Below, in pieces: positions 16,624-25,975 of a DNA stretch of 36,546 nt; positions within the stretch are counted from its first letter, which is position 1, and the number at the start of each line of letters is the position of its first letter. The notes under the pieces were generated by a model. That model searched no databases, was not told the origin of the DNA, and worked only from the letters and a program-made list of their open reading frames with translations. Position numbers and translations under genes: made by a program. Source of the stretch: a bacterium (GTDB lineage: Bacteria > Patescibacteriota > Saccharimonadia > Saccharimonadales > SZUA-47); NCBI GenBank assembly GCA_030427125.1, contig JAUHXF010000009.1, positions 1 through 36,546 on the forward strand. The letters run 5' to 3'.

Positions 16624-17868
16624 ATGGGCTTATTCAGTCGAAAAGACTCGGGTGGGAAGACTGCTGAAGTTGCCAGTTCGCTCGCCAGCGAGAAACAAAA
16701 ATCTGACATCATCGTGAATAGTATCGATGATGCGGTCATCATGGTTGATGACCAGAACGTTGTGCATGTCTTTAACCCTGGTGCGAGCAAGCTCACCGGC
16801 TGGACTGCGACAGAAGCAGAGAATCTAGACTATCGCTCGCTTATTAAATTCGTGGACGAGAAAAATCAGCTCAAAGGCGATGAGCTCAATCCATTTTTCA
16901 TGGTACTCGGCAGCGGTAGACCATACCGCGACGGAAATGCGATACTGCAAAAGAAAGACAACAGCACCGTTTCGGTAGATATCGCCGTTACGCCACTTCT
17001 CAACAAAGAAAAACAAGTAACCGGTGCCGTGGCTATCCTTCGTGATGTCCAAGCGCAACGACAGCAAGAAAAGCAGCGCGCAGACTTCATCAGTACTGCA
17101 AGCCATGAAATGCGTACGCCAGTGGCAGCTATTGAAGGATACCTCGCACTCGCACTGAACGATCGCGTATCAAAAGTTGACGCTAATGCACGATCATATC
17201 TCGAAAAAGCGCACGCATCGACACAGCACTTGGGTAAATTATTCCAGGACCTTCTCACCAGTGCGAAAGCCGAGGATGGACGACTGACCTCGCATCCAGT
17301 TGTCGTCGAATTCGGTGATTTTGTCGAAAAACTCGTCGAAGACCTTAAGTTCACCGCCGAGAAGAAAGGATTGCTACTGGAGCTACTCATGGGTTCACAA
17401 CACAGAACCTCGGGGGGTTCTAGTAGCGCGGTTGACGTAAGCCAGAAGGTAGTCAAGCCGCTTCTTTATGTGAACGTAGACCCTGACAGAATCCGTGAAG
17501 TGATCACAAACCTCTTTGATAATGCAGTCAAATACACTGAATCGGGTCGCATATCCATCGGGGTAACTGGCGATAAAGACATCGTACAGTTCCATATTTC
17601 TGACACCGGACCAGGTATACCAAAATCTGACATCGTACATTTATTCCAAAAGTTTTATCGAGTAGATAATTCATCTACACGTACCATTGGCGGAACCGGT
17701 CTGGGCTTGTTTATTAGCCGGAAGATTGTTGAACTCTACAATGGTCGCATATGGGTGGAGAGCGAAGAAGGCAAAGGAAGTACATTCTATATCAACTTGC
17801 CGCGAGTTGACGGCTCTAAAGCGCAAAAGATGCTTCAAGAACAAGCTCAAAATTCGACAGGGTTATAA
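16624..17868 (+). CDS. PAS-domain histidine kinase (no obvious TM)
   Basis: PAS 'SIDDAVIMVDDQNVVHVFNPGASKLTGW'; H-box 'STASHEMRTPVAAIEGYLAL'; 'VITNLFDNAVKYT', 'DTGPGIP', 'GGTGLGLFISRKIV'. Confidence 0.93.
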   Translation: MGLFSRKDSGGKTAEVASSLASEKQKSDIIVNSIDDAVIMVDDQNVVHVFNPGASKLTGWTATEAENLDYRSLIKFVDEKNQLKGDELNPFFMVLGSGRPYRDGNAILQKKDNSTVSVDIAVTPLLNKEKQVTGAVAILRDVQAQRQQEKQRADFISTASHEMRTPVAAIEGYLALALNDRVSKVDANARSYLEKAHASTQHLGKLFQDLLTSAKAEDGRLTSHPVVVEFGDFVEKLVEDLKFTAEKKGLLLELLMGSQHRTSGGSSSAVDVSQKVVKPLLYVNVDPDRIREVITNLFDNAVKYTESGRISIGVTGDKDIVQFHISDTGPGIPKSDIVHLFQKFYRVDNSSTRTIGGTGLGLFISRKIVELYNGRIWVESEEGKGSTFYINLPRVDGSKAQKMLQEQAQNSTGL

Positions 17869-17940
17869 ACATATGGAAAATAGTGTAAAATGAAGAAAAT
17901 AGGCATAAGCTCGATCATAAAAGGGGTGAAATAAGAAGTT

Positions 17941-18987
17941 ATGGCAAAAATAATGCTCGTCGAAGATGACAACAACCTACGTGAGATCTACGAGGCGCGT
18001 CTTGCTGCAGAAGGTTACGACATTGTGTCCGCACGTGATGGCGAAGAAGCACTCACCGTCGCAATGAAAGAAAAACCAGACCTGATCATCTCCGATGTTA
18101 TGATGCCAAAAATCAGCGGTTTCGACATGCTCGATATTCTCCGTACGACCGAAGAGACTAAAAACGCCAAAGTCATCATGATGACAGCTCTATCACAAGC
18201 AGAAGATAAAGAACGAGCAGAAAAGCTCGGGGCAGATCGCTACCTTGTTAAATCTCAAGTAACACTCGAGGATGTCGCCCAGGTTGCACGAGACGTTTTG
18301 GATGGAAAATCCGAAGAAGCCACTCCAGCTCCTGCTGCAGTCGAAGCACCAGCCGAGACTTCAGACTCGTCATCAGAAAACGAAGCAACCGACGAGAGTT
18401 CAGACGAAGGAACACCTATTGTAACTGCAGCCCCAGCAACACCAACGCCAGATCCAGTCACTCCAACCCCTAATCCTGCTCCAGTCCCAGAACCAACTGC
18501 GACGCCAGCTGAACCAGCGGCAACGACACCGGCTCCTGATCCAACACCTGTACCCGCACCGGAACCAGCTCAGACAACGCCAGCAGCAGACCCCGTTGCA
18601 CAAAGTGCTCAAACTGAGGAACAGGTTATTGCACAGCAAATAAAAGACAGCTTAAATATTGGTAAATCAGCAGAAGAACCAGCTCAGACAACGCTAGCAG
18701 CAGCTCAAACACCCGAGGAAACTCCAGCATCTGAAGCACCAGTACCAGTCACTCCACCAGCAGGAAAAAAGACCATTGAACCAATTAATGATTTGAACGC
18801 GCCAGGACCCGACCTCAACGCAATGGCGGCCAAAGAAGAAGCAGCAGCTCAGGCAGACCAAGCGGTCCCACAACCAGCTACAAACGAAGTTATATCACCA
18901 AATCAAACCACCCCTACGCCACCTCCAGAACCTGAAACGCCTCCAGCACCTGGAACAAGTGTTGACCCGAATAGTATTGCACTCTAG
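17941..18987 (+). CDS. Receiver-only response regulator with a long Pro/Ala/Thr/Glu-rich C-terminal tail
   Basis: 'KIMLVEDDNNLREIYEARLAAEGYDIVSARDGEEAL...DLIISDVMMPKISGFDML...VIMMTALS'; about 225 aa low-complexity tail, no output domain. Confidence 0.9.
   Translation: MAKIMLVEDDNNLREIYEARLAAEGYDIVSARDGEEALTVAMKEKPDLIISDVMMPKISGFDMLDILRTTEETKNAKVIMMTALSQAEDKERAEKLGADRYLVKSQVTLEDVAQVARDVLDGKSEEATPAPAAVEAPAETSDSSSENEATDESSDEGTPIVTAAPATPTPDPVTPTPNPAPVPEPTATPAEPAATTPAPDPTPVPAPEPAQTTPAADPVAQSAQTEEQVIAQQIKDSLNIGKSAEEPAQTTLAAAQTPEETPASEAPVPVTPPAGKKTIEPINDLNAPGPDLNAMAAKEEAAAQADQAVPQPATNEVISPNQTTPTPPPEPETPPAPGTSVDPNSIAL
18562..18703 (+). repeat. Intragenic 28-nt direct repeat pair
   Basis: GAACCAGCTCAGACAACGC(C/T)AGCAGCAG at 18562-18589 and 18676-18703. 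Confidence 0.85.
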
Positions 18988-19019
18988 AACAGATAGCACG
19001 TATACTCTACGTAAGTTCT

Positions 19020-19679
19020 ATGAGATTAAATCGGTACATTGCTCAGTACACCGACTTATCGCGTCGTAAAGCCGACGCGCTTATTCAAGCTGGCCTCGTT
19101 ATTGTCAATCGTCAAGTTGCACACCCAGGCCTCAATGTAACAAACAAAGACACCGTGCTTGTTGATGGCAAGAAAGTTGTACCAGTTCAAAAAATACCAA
19201 GTACAGTATTGCTCCACAAGCCAGTCGGTTATGTCTGTAGCAAGGACGGACAAGGAAGCCCGACAGTATACGAACTGCTCCCGAAAGGCATGCAAAATCT
19301 CAATATCGCTGGTAGATTAGACAAAGACAGCTCAGGGCTTGTCGTGCTGACTGATGATGGACAGCTACTACAAGAATTAACTCACCCGAGCAACGATAAA
19401 GAAAAAATATACCACGTAAAACTCAACAAACCACTAGCCGACGGCATGATTGCTAAGCTAGCCCAAGGTGTAGATATCGCCGATAACCGACTCAGCAAGC
19501 TCATGGTAACCCCACAAGACAACGATGAGTATGAGGTCAGCATTCAAGAGGGAAGGAATCGTCAGATACGTCGGAGCTTCGAGGCTATTGGTTACAAAGT
19601 GAAGCAGCTACATCGTATCCAGCTTGGAGGCTACTTGCTAGAAGGCCTTGCGCCAAAACAGTACAAGCAGACAGATTGA
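19020..19679 (+). CDS. Pseudouridine synthase, RsuA/RluB/RluE type
   Basis: S4 domain 'MRLNRYIAQYTDLSRRKADALIQAGLVIVN'; 'NIAGRLDKDSSGLVVLTDDG'; 'EGRNRQIRRSFEAIGYKVKQLHRI'. Confidence 0.92.
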   Translation: MRLNRYIAQYTDLSRRKADALIQAGLVIVNRQVAHPGLNVTNKDTVLVDGKKVVPVQKIPSTVLLHKPVGYVCSKDGQGSPTVYELLPKGMQNLNIAGRLDKDSSGLVVLTDDGQLLQELTHPSNDKEKIYHVKLNKPLADGMIAKLAQGVDIADNRLSKLMVTPQDNDEYEVSIQEGRNRQIRRSFEAIGYKVKQLHRIQLGGYLLEGLAPKQYKQTD

Positions 19680-19737
19680 TTAAGTATTTATTAGTATAAT
19701 ATGGACCTTTCGTACATTTTATGCTATAATTATTTTC

Positions 19738-20541
19738 ATGCTTGAGGTACTACCTGATACTTTCCCGGATTTCTATGCTGCTTTGCAGGAAGAAGGACGA
19801 CTGCTTGATGAAGGGGACTACTACCCAAACACTACGATAGTTCAAGATTTTGGTGAACTTATCGAACCGTCATTCGAGGGAGAAAGCATGACAAACGCTA
19901 CTAATCGATTAGTGCGCAAACTTCATGAGCTAGCCCCATTCTACGAACAAGATCAATCGAATACACGAGAAGTGTTGCGTGGCGAGACTCGAGCCCTCAA
20001 TTGCCTTGGTAGGACATCTTTAGCTCATGCATTCTATTCCGAAAACCCTGATTTCTATCCCACTATTGGATGGACAAACATCCGCGGGAATCATCACTTC
20101 TTTAATTCTGTTCTAGACATGCCTACAGGGAGAGTACTAATCCTTGATAGCTCTTTAGGGGCGCCATACGACGAAAAATCAGATCAAAACTATACGTTCT
20201 ATGGTGCAGTTGAGTCATTTTCTCGAACTGAAAACATGACATTGAGTAATAAAAGTATCTTCGGACCACTGTTTGAAAGAACAATGGAGGTTACGAGAGA
20301 ACTGTTCATAGACCAGCTTGATACAAAAATGAAACAAGACTTTTCACTGGTAACGATTACCGAGACACGAGACGACGCCGAAATGACGAGGAAAATAGTT
20401 GCTCCTGCGGAAGAAGCTCCAGGAATCGAAAATGCAACAATTGTGGCAGGGGTTGAGCTTATCATACTTGGTGATGAAGAATCGTGTAGACTTGTCGACT
20501 CTATATGCGAAGCTAAAGAAACACAAACTGCAGCGGCATAA
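19738..20541 (+). CDS. Hypothetical protein with Cys-His-Asp arrangement (transglutaminase/papain-like candidate)
   Basis: 'LNCLGRTSLAHAFY ... GNHHFFNSVLDMPTGRVLILDSS'; TATAAT at 19725-19730 ends 7 nt before the ATG. Confidence 0.65.
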   Translation: MLEVLPDTFPDFYAALQEEGRLLDEGDYYPNTTIVQDFGELIEPSFEGESMTNATNRLVRKLHELAPFYEQDQSNTREVLRGETRALNCLGRTSLAHAFYSENPDFYPTIGWTNIRGNHHFFNSVLDMPTGRVLILDSSLGAPYDEKSDQNYTFYGAVESFSRTENMTLSNKSIFGPLFERTMEVTRELFIDQLDTKMKQDFSLVTITETRDDAEMTRKIVAPAEEAPGIENATIVAGVELIILGDEESCRLVDSICEAKETQTAAA

Positions 20542-20586
20542 TATCGCTTTTGTTTAACATATAAATACGTTATATACTATTCGCTT

Positions 20587-21174
20587 ATGTCGACCTCTGT
20601 AATAACACTACCAGCAGTCCAAGCATTCATTGACATGCACATTGCTGAATTTGAGCCACAGCCGTTTTCCCGGTCAGCCCATGAAACTGCCAATGACCTT
20701 GGGTACCATGTCCTTGAAAGTATGGAAGGTGCGTTAAACGATCGAGACCCGACGAGAACTGAAAAAGACTCATTTGGCCTTGGTATATTATCCACACTTC
20801 CTGTGCGCTGTGCTGAAGTGTTCCGAGGAGATTCTATAGACGATTTCTTACAGGCTTTCTCTGACAGTAGGACGTTCGAACATACGCTCAAACTGTTTGC
20901 ACGCGATAAAAGTAATCTCACACTTCAGACCGAAAATGCCTACGGGCTCCCGTTTGAGTACATGACTCGTGGTGTCATCTATAAACCCTTGCTGCATGTA
21001 GAGCAAGATGGTGCATTCTTCAGCCTGCACCTTGATGACATCGACCGCCTCAGAAGAGAAGGCGTCAGGGGAAACTGTCCATACGTGGGGTTAATGCACG
21101 ACACAACTATAGCGTTCGCACATAAACTCGCAGATTTAGGCGTAGTAGAGAAGCTACTAGCAGAACAGGTATAA
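20587..21174 (+). CDS. Hypothetical protein (orphan)
   Basis: 195-aa ORF; TATACT at 20573-20578, 8 nt before ATG. Confidence 0.65.
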   Translation: MSTSVITLPAVQAFIDMHIAEFEPQPFSRSAHETANDLGYHVLESMEGALNDRDPTRTEKDSFGLGILSTLPVRCAEVFRGDSIDDFLQAFSDSRTFEHTLKLFARDKSNLTLQTENAYGLPFEYMTRGVIYKPLLHVEQDGAFFSLHLDDIDRLRREGVRGNCPYVGLMHDTTIAFAHKLADLGVVEKLLAEQV

Positions 21175-21183
21175 TACAGCTAT

Positions 21184-22551
21184 ATGGCAAAGACAAAAGT
21201 ACCTATCGTAGCAATTGTCGGACGAGCAAACGTTGGCAAATCAAGCCTGTTTAACGCTATTCTAGGCCGTCGTGAGGCAATTGTAGCTAATGAGCCAGGA
21301 ACAACACGTGACAGCATCACAGCCAAGGCAGAACTTGATTCAGGCAAGCAGTTCTGGCTGGTTGATACAGCTGGCCTGAAAGACGCTGCAGATGCGTTCG
21401 AGCTAACTATCCAAGATCAGATTGCAGAAGCAACGCATTCCGCTGACATCATCCTTGTCACGGTTGACGGCACAACTATCGTGACAGAAGAAGACCGACG
21501 TGTTGCGAAGATGGCCTTTAAGTCCGGAAAGCATATTGTTCTGCTCGTCAATAAAGCAGACAAGGCAAAGCAGCCGCAAATCGACGCCTACGAAAAACTT
21601 GGCATTAAACCTCTTATCGCAACGTCTGCAACGCAAAAAAGAGGCTTCGACGAGCTAGAGCAAGTGCTCGATGAACTCCTGCCAGCGGCCAGCATCAGAG
21701 AAGCAGATGACCGAGTACGTATTGCACTGCTTGGCCGACCAAATGTCGGCAAATCGAGTCTGTACAACGCGCTCGCCAAGAAACAACAAGCGATAGTCGC
21801 AGACCGTGCTGGCACAACCAGAGATGTAAACCGCACTATTATCAAATACCAGGGCAGAGAACTCGAGCTACTTGATACGGCAGGCATTAGAAGAAGCGGC
21901 AAAATTGAGAAAGGCATTGAGCAGTTTAGCGTATTGCGAAGCTTGCAAGCGATAGAACAGGCAGATATCTGTTTCTTGCTCATAGACGCCAATGAGCTTA
22001 GCGTTGCACTCGACCAGAAAATAGCTGGCATGATCAAGGAAGCAGGCAAAGGTCTCGTGCTCGTCGTCAGCAAATGGGACAGTGTTGAGAAGGACGCCTA
22101 TACACGCGATGATGTCGCGCGAGGTATTGCACATGAGTTCAACTTCGTCCCATGGGCACCGCTTATATTCACCAGCAGTGTGGATGGCAAGAACGTCACG
22201 AAACTATTTGACCTCACGCTTGAAATCATGGAACGACGAGCACAACAGCACACGACGAGAGAGCTCAATGCATGGCTCAAAAAAGTGCTCGACCACCATC
22301 CACCGGCAGGGCTCAAAAACAGACAGCCGAAGCTACGCTACATGGTCCAAGAAGATTGGAATCCAATCCCATCGTTCAAGATATTCGGCGCACATACAAA
22401 GTACTTGCACTGGAGCTATAAGCGACATATGGACCGCATGCTCCGCGAAGAGTGGGACTATGTCGGCACCCCTGTACAGCTATGGTTCATCGATCGCGAT
22501 GTCGAAAAGGCACGGGATGCCAAATTCGGTGGCCGCAAGAAGCAATCATAG
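21184..22551 (+). CDS. der: GTPase Der (EngA), tandem GTPase domains
   Basis: Two G-domains: 'VGRANVGKSSLFNAILGRREAIV' + 'DTAGLKD' and 'LGRPNVGKSSLYNAL' + 'DTAGIRR', KH-like C-terminus. Confidence 0.97.
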   Translation: MAKTKVPIVAIVGRANVGKSSLFNAILGRREAIVANEPGTTRDSITAKAELDSGKQFWLVDTAGLKDAADAFELTIQDQIAEATHSADIILVTVDGTTIVTEEDRRVAKMAFKSGKHIVLLVNKADKAKQPQIDAYEKLGIKPLIATSATQKRGFDELEQVLDELLPAASIREADDRVRIALLGRPNVGKSSLYNALAKKQQAIVADRAGTTRDVNRTIIKYQGRELELLDTAGIRRSGKIEKGIEQFSVLRSLQAIEQADICFLLIDANELSVALDQKIAGMIKEAGKGLVLVVSKWDSVEKDAYTRDDVARGIAHEFNFVPWAPLIFTSSVDGKNVTKLFDLTLEIMERRAQQHTTRELNAWLKKVLDHHPPAGLKNRQPKLRYMVQEDWNPIPSFKIFGAHTKYLHWSYKRHMDRMLREEWDYVGTPVQLWFIDRDVEKARDAKFGGRKKQS

Positions 22552-22619
22552 AGATTTTTCTAATGATAAACTTGTATACCATCTAGCTTGCAGATTATTT
22601 TTCTGCTATCTTCAAACTA

Positions 22620-23582
22620 ATGTTCACACCAGACAAGACACTTGATACACGTCCACGGCTGCATGCGACTACCCCAACAGTATACGAAGCACTGGAGGTA
22701 GCACGAACACTGCCTTTTGAGCTTGTTGACCCTGAGGAACAACTACATTCTCTATCTAGGCTCAATAGTATGGCTGAGAACGCGATTGGTTCTGTATGCA
22801 TGACTGATGCTGGCTACTCATATTACGCACAACCTCATGGTGGCCTCAAGCGACACGAAGTAAGCACTGCAACTTTCGACAGTCATTATTACGGTAAATT
22901 TTCGGGCTTTCACGGCATCCCACTAGACCCAGAGGCCGACACTGAATCGACAGACGTTATTTCTGACTCAACCCAACTTGCTGTCAAAATGTTCATGGGC
23001 GAAGGGGCGGTATCAACCGAATTTACTGATATCACTTACCAACTAAACGCATTCTTTCCTGTCAGCATTATCCGTAGCATTGATGTCGACTCTGAACTCG
23101 CCATCATGTTTAGTTCAGCAGAGAAACTAGAGGGCACAGTAAACAAAGAAGACGTCTTCGAGCAGCTAATTGAAACGATGCAAAAAGTACGTGAGGCATT
23201 AAAGGGGCTATCCGTTTACAATCCTCTGCAAGTCATCGATGTTGAACCGTGGGACTACGACCATCCAACAGATATAAGTCTCGGTGATTACCGACACTTA
23301 CATGTTGGTGTACTGACAGATCGAGCAATAATATGTAATGATTCAGAAGAAGACGAGCCTACGCTTACACCTGCGAGTGACTTTTCGTTCCAGGGCTACT
23401 ATGTTGGCGTCGTAGGGTTTGAAGGCAAGAAAGGGCACTACAAACCACATTTTGCATTTGAACTTTCGCAGACAAGCGACGAATCTGTGTTGGAAACAGT
23501 TCAATACGAAAGATGTATGCCGATAGTCTACGTGCCTATTTCAGATCACGTACGGCTTGATGTCGAAATTGCTGATGAATAA
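22620..23582 (+). CDS. Hypothetical protein (orphan)
   Basis: 320-aa ORF, no family recognised. Confidence 0.65.
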   Translation: MFTPDKTLDTRPRLHATTPTVYEALEVARTLPFELVDPEEQLHSLSRLNSMAENAIGSVCMTDAGYSYYAQPHGGLKRHEVSTATFDSHYYGKFSGFHGIPLDPEADTESTDVISDSTQLAVKMFMGEGAVSTEFTDITYQLNAFFPVSIIRSIDVDSELAIMFSSAEKLEGTVNKEDVFEQLIETMQKVREALKGLSVYNPLQVIDVEPWDYDHPTDISLGDYRHLHVGVLTDRAIICNDSEEDEPTLTPASDFSFQGYYVGVVGFEGKKGHYKPHFAFELSQTSDESVLETVQYERCMPIVYVPISDHVRLDVEIADE

Positions 23583-23605
23583 CAGACATACGCTACACTA
23601 TCTAC

Positions 23606-24241
23606 ATGGGTTTATTCGATAGACAAAAAACCAATTACACCATGCATGCCCCCCTATATTCACTTGGGAACTCTAAAACGCTGCTTGTCATTGGCCTCGG
23701 TAACATCGGCAGCGAGTACCATAGAACACGTCACAATATTGGTTTTGCGGCAGTAGACCGCTACAAAGAGAGCCATGATTTCAGCGACTGGGTCGAAAAA
23801 AAAGACATGCAATGCTATCAAGCAACCGGTCAGGTTGGAGATACACGTGTCGTTCTCGCCAAGCCAACAACCTTCATGAACAACAGTGGTGAGGCAGCGC
23901 AAAAACTGCAACAATTCTACAAAATCGCTAATGAAGATACCCTCATAGTCTACGATGATCTCGATGTGGAGTTTGGCTCAATTCGCACCCGCGGCAATGG
24001 CGGGGCAGCAGGCCATAATGGCATCAAATCACTTCTGACGCACGTGAAAGACGGTTTTGGCCGTATTCGTATAGGCATCGGACCGAAAACACACGCAAAA
24101 ATGGACTCTGCCGACTTTGTACTGCAGAAATTCTCAGAAAATCAGGAAAAAGACATACCAAAAATTCTTCGCGAAGTTTCAGCCCTCATTGACGAGCGAA
24201 GTGCCGGACCGCTTACCGACACAACAATGAATGTTCTTTAG
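23606..24241 (+). CDS. pth: Peptidyl-tRNA hydrolase
   Basis: 'LLVIGLGNIGSEYHRTRHNIGFAAVD', 'LAKPTTFMNNSGEA', 'DDLDVEFGSIRTRGNGGAAGHNGIKSL'. Confidence 0.95.
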   Translation: MGLFDRQKTNYTMHAPLYSLGNSKTLLVIGLGNIGSEYHRTRHNIGFAAVDRYKESHDFSDWVEKKDMQCYQATGQVGDTRVVLAKPTTFMNNSGEAAQKLQQFYKIANEDTLIVYDDLDVEFGSIRTRGNGGAAGHNGIKSLLTHVKDGFGRIRIGIGPKTHAKMDSADFVLQKFSENQEKDIPKILREVSALIDERSAGPLTDTTMNVL

Positions 24242-24777
24242 CGAAGCTTTTCAAATTTACCATTGAGAAGCTTATAAATAGTTGAGGAAGAACCCGAAAT
24301 TGAGCCCCCATCAACGTAAAACGAAACTGCGTCACCGAAAATATCCTTTGCCTCATCTATAGTCGTCACCGTCGGTTCTCCAGGTCGGTTGGCACTTGTT
24401 GTCGCAAGCGGTCCCGTCTCTTTAAGTAACTCTACTAACTCCTGCTTATCTGGGATCCTAACTGCAAGCGAATAAAGACCCATGTGCAGATAGTTTAATT
24501 CGTCGGGTGCAGGGAGTACGATACTGACTGGACCCGGCCAATAACTAGCCGCTTTTTCCAGTCCTTTTGCATCAAACCCGAGAGTTTCAAGCTGCTGAAT
24601 TGAAGCGGCAATCAACGTTCCAGGCTTATTCTCGCGCCCCTTAACCTCATACAATCGCTTAACTGCTCTAGGAGACGCCGCAGATGCTACAAGACCGTAT
24701 ACGGTGTCTGTAGGCATGCAGACCACCTCTTCTCGTAGAACTGCATCCAGAATCTCTGATTTATGCAGCCGCACCAT
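24238..24777 (-). CDS. tsaC: Threonylcarbamoyl-AMP synthase family protein (TsaC/YrdC/YciO)
   Basis: 'VVCMPTDTVYGLVASAASPRAVKRLYEVKGRENKPGTLI', 'ATTSANRPGEPT'; start placed at MVRLHKSE (24777). Confidence 0.85.
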   Translation of the reverse strand: MVRLHKSEILDAVLREEVVCMPTDTVYGLVASAASPRAVKRLYEVKGRENKPGTLIAASIQQLETLGFDAKGLEKAASYWPGPVSIVLPAPDELNYLHMGLYSLAVRIPDKQELVELLKETGPLATTSANRPGEPTVTTIDEAKDIFGDAVSFYVDGGSISGSSSTIYKLLNGKFEKLR

Positions 24778-25513
24778 AAACTCGTTCGTGTAGCTCTTCT
24801 GCTCGATGTTTCTGCAAATCATGCTCAGCCTGAAGAGCAGCAACGTCTCTTTTACCGTAACGCTTTGGCTCACCAATCGCTACAGCTACTCTTGGTCGCT
24901 TACCAGTTTTGATAAGTCTTTTCAGATCGTTCTCTGTACCACTAATACCAATCATTACAACGGGTGCATCAGTAGCTGCTGCCAAACGAAGTGCTCCGCT
25001 TTTAACCTGATCGCTGCGTCTAGAACCCGTAGGAAAAATACCCTGATCTTTTTCTTCCACCTCTAAGACATAGGCAGCATTGGCCCTTACGCTTTTCCAC
25101 CAGGCCATATTCACATTTTCATCACGAGCTGTTGGATAGGCGCCAAGATGACGATTGAGCCATCCGCCCGCCTGCATGAGCGTACCTTTTAAGGCTGACC
25201 CTTCTGGGTCATAGAAATTTTCAGGTTTAGAAATCATTCTAATAGGCTTGCGACCACTAGCTAACGCTATTGACGACATAACTGGTATATCAGAGATCCC
25301 GTCATGCGTACCCGCCTGGATGACTGGCTCAGGGATTGCACCATATGCCGCTAGCTCATCAGGATCAACATAGCAGTGTGCTATTAGTAACCCACATGCA
25401 GCGGTGACGATTCGTGTGAGCCGCTCATGGTGCTTAAATTCATTATTAAAAAGGTCTTCAGGGCTTCGATCTAAATACCCTTGTACTGGTGGAAACGGTT
25501 CGTGCTCTTTCAT
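24761..25513 (-). CDS. PlsC-like acyltransferase (putative)
   Basis: 'GTHDGISDIPV' (NHxxxxD-like, with T for N), 'IFPTGSRRSDQVKSGALRLAAATDAPVVMIGISGTE' (FPEGTRS/GALRLA-like). Confidence 0.65.
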   Translation of the reverse strand: MKEHEPFPPVQGYLDRSPEDLFNNEFKHHERLTRIVTAACGLLIAHCYVDPDELAAYGAIPEPVIQAGTHDGISDIPVMSSIALASGRKPIRMISKPENFYDPEGSALKGTLMQAGGWLNRHLGAYPTARDENVNMAWWKSVRANAAYVLEVEEKDQGIFPTGSRRSDQVKSGALRLAAATDAPVVMIGISGTENDLKRLIKTGKRPRVAVAIGEPKRYGKRDVAALQAEHDLQKHRAEELHERVYGAAA

Positions 25514-25559
25514 GTGTAATAACTGTATGCCTCTTATAGGCTACAGGCAAGCATTACAG

Positions 25560-25975
25560 GTATAAAAATGACCCCATAAATGTAAAGAACCTATAGAGGT
25601 GAGAATATCTTGCAGATATTCGCAAGGCCGGAGTGTCGGCGCGTATTAACGCCCGACATGAGGCGTGGGGACGGCTGATTTGGCTCCTGGCCAAGCAAGA
25701 CCGTGCCGATAAACCCCCGTAAATATAAAGAACCTATAGAGGGGGTGGGCACCGCTATAGGTTCATTACACCCTTCAACCCACCTTGAAGGCCTTTTGAT
25801 GTTGCCTCGCAGAAAACACCAACCCAACCAAAGGTTTGTCCGTCACATCGCCCAAGCTCAACTACAACGAGAGGGGAGTGCGGGGTTAAAGGGACTAAGC
25901 GTTTTACAGCCTAGCAAAGCTAGAAAGAATAGGCGTGGAGGGTAACAACGTCTATAGCAGCTGTAAAACAGTAAA
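25560..25975 (+). ncRNA. Large structured non-coding RNA candidate, family unassigned (strand tentative)
   Basis: Stems: GAATATC..GATATTC; TGTCGG..CCGACA; TTTGGC-TCCT-GGCCAA; CCTTCAA..TTGAAGG (25772-25791); GAACCTATAG (25587, 25730) vs CTATAGGTTC (25755-25764); GTTTTACAGC (25901) vs GCTGTAAAAC (25960). Confidence 0.5.

Noticed and set aside
16866-17456. 196-aa minus-strand ORF inside the histidine kinase
   Set aside because: Ser/Cys-rich shadow ORF antisense to clear HK motifs.
21588-22134. Antisense ORFs within der
   Set aside because: Opposite strand of conserved GTPase motifs; shadow ORFs.
25591-25945. ORFs 25591-25827(-) and 25703-25945(+) as proteins
   Set aside because: They lie inside a heavily palindromic region; the translated sequences look non-proteinaceous and have no start-site signals. 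More likely accidental ORFs across a structured RNA.
25560-25975. Direct annotation as rnpB or ssrA
   Set aside because: The invariant P4/CR sequences of RNase P RNA and the 5'/3' tRNA-like signatures of tmRNA could not be found by eye; left unassigned pending Rfam search.
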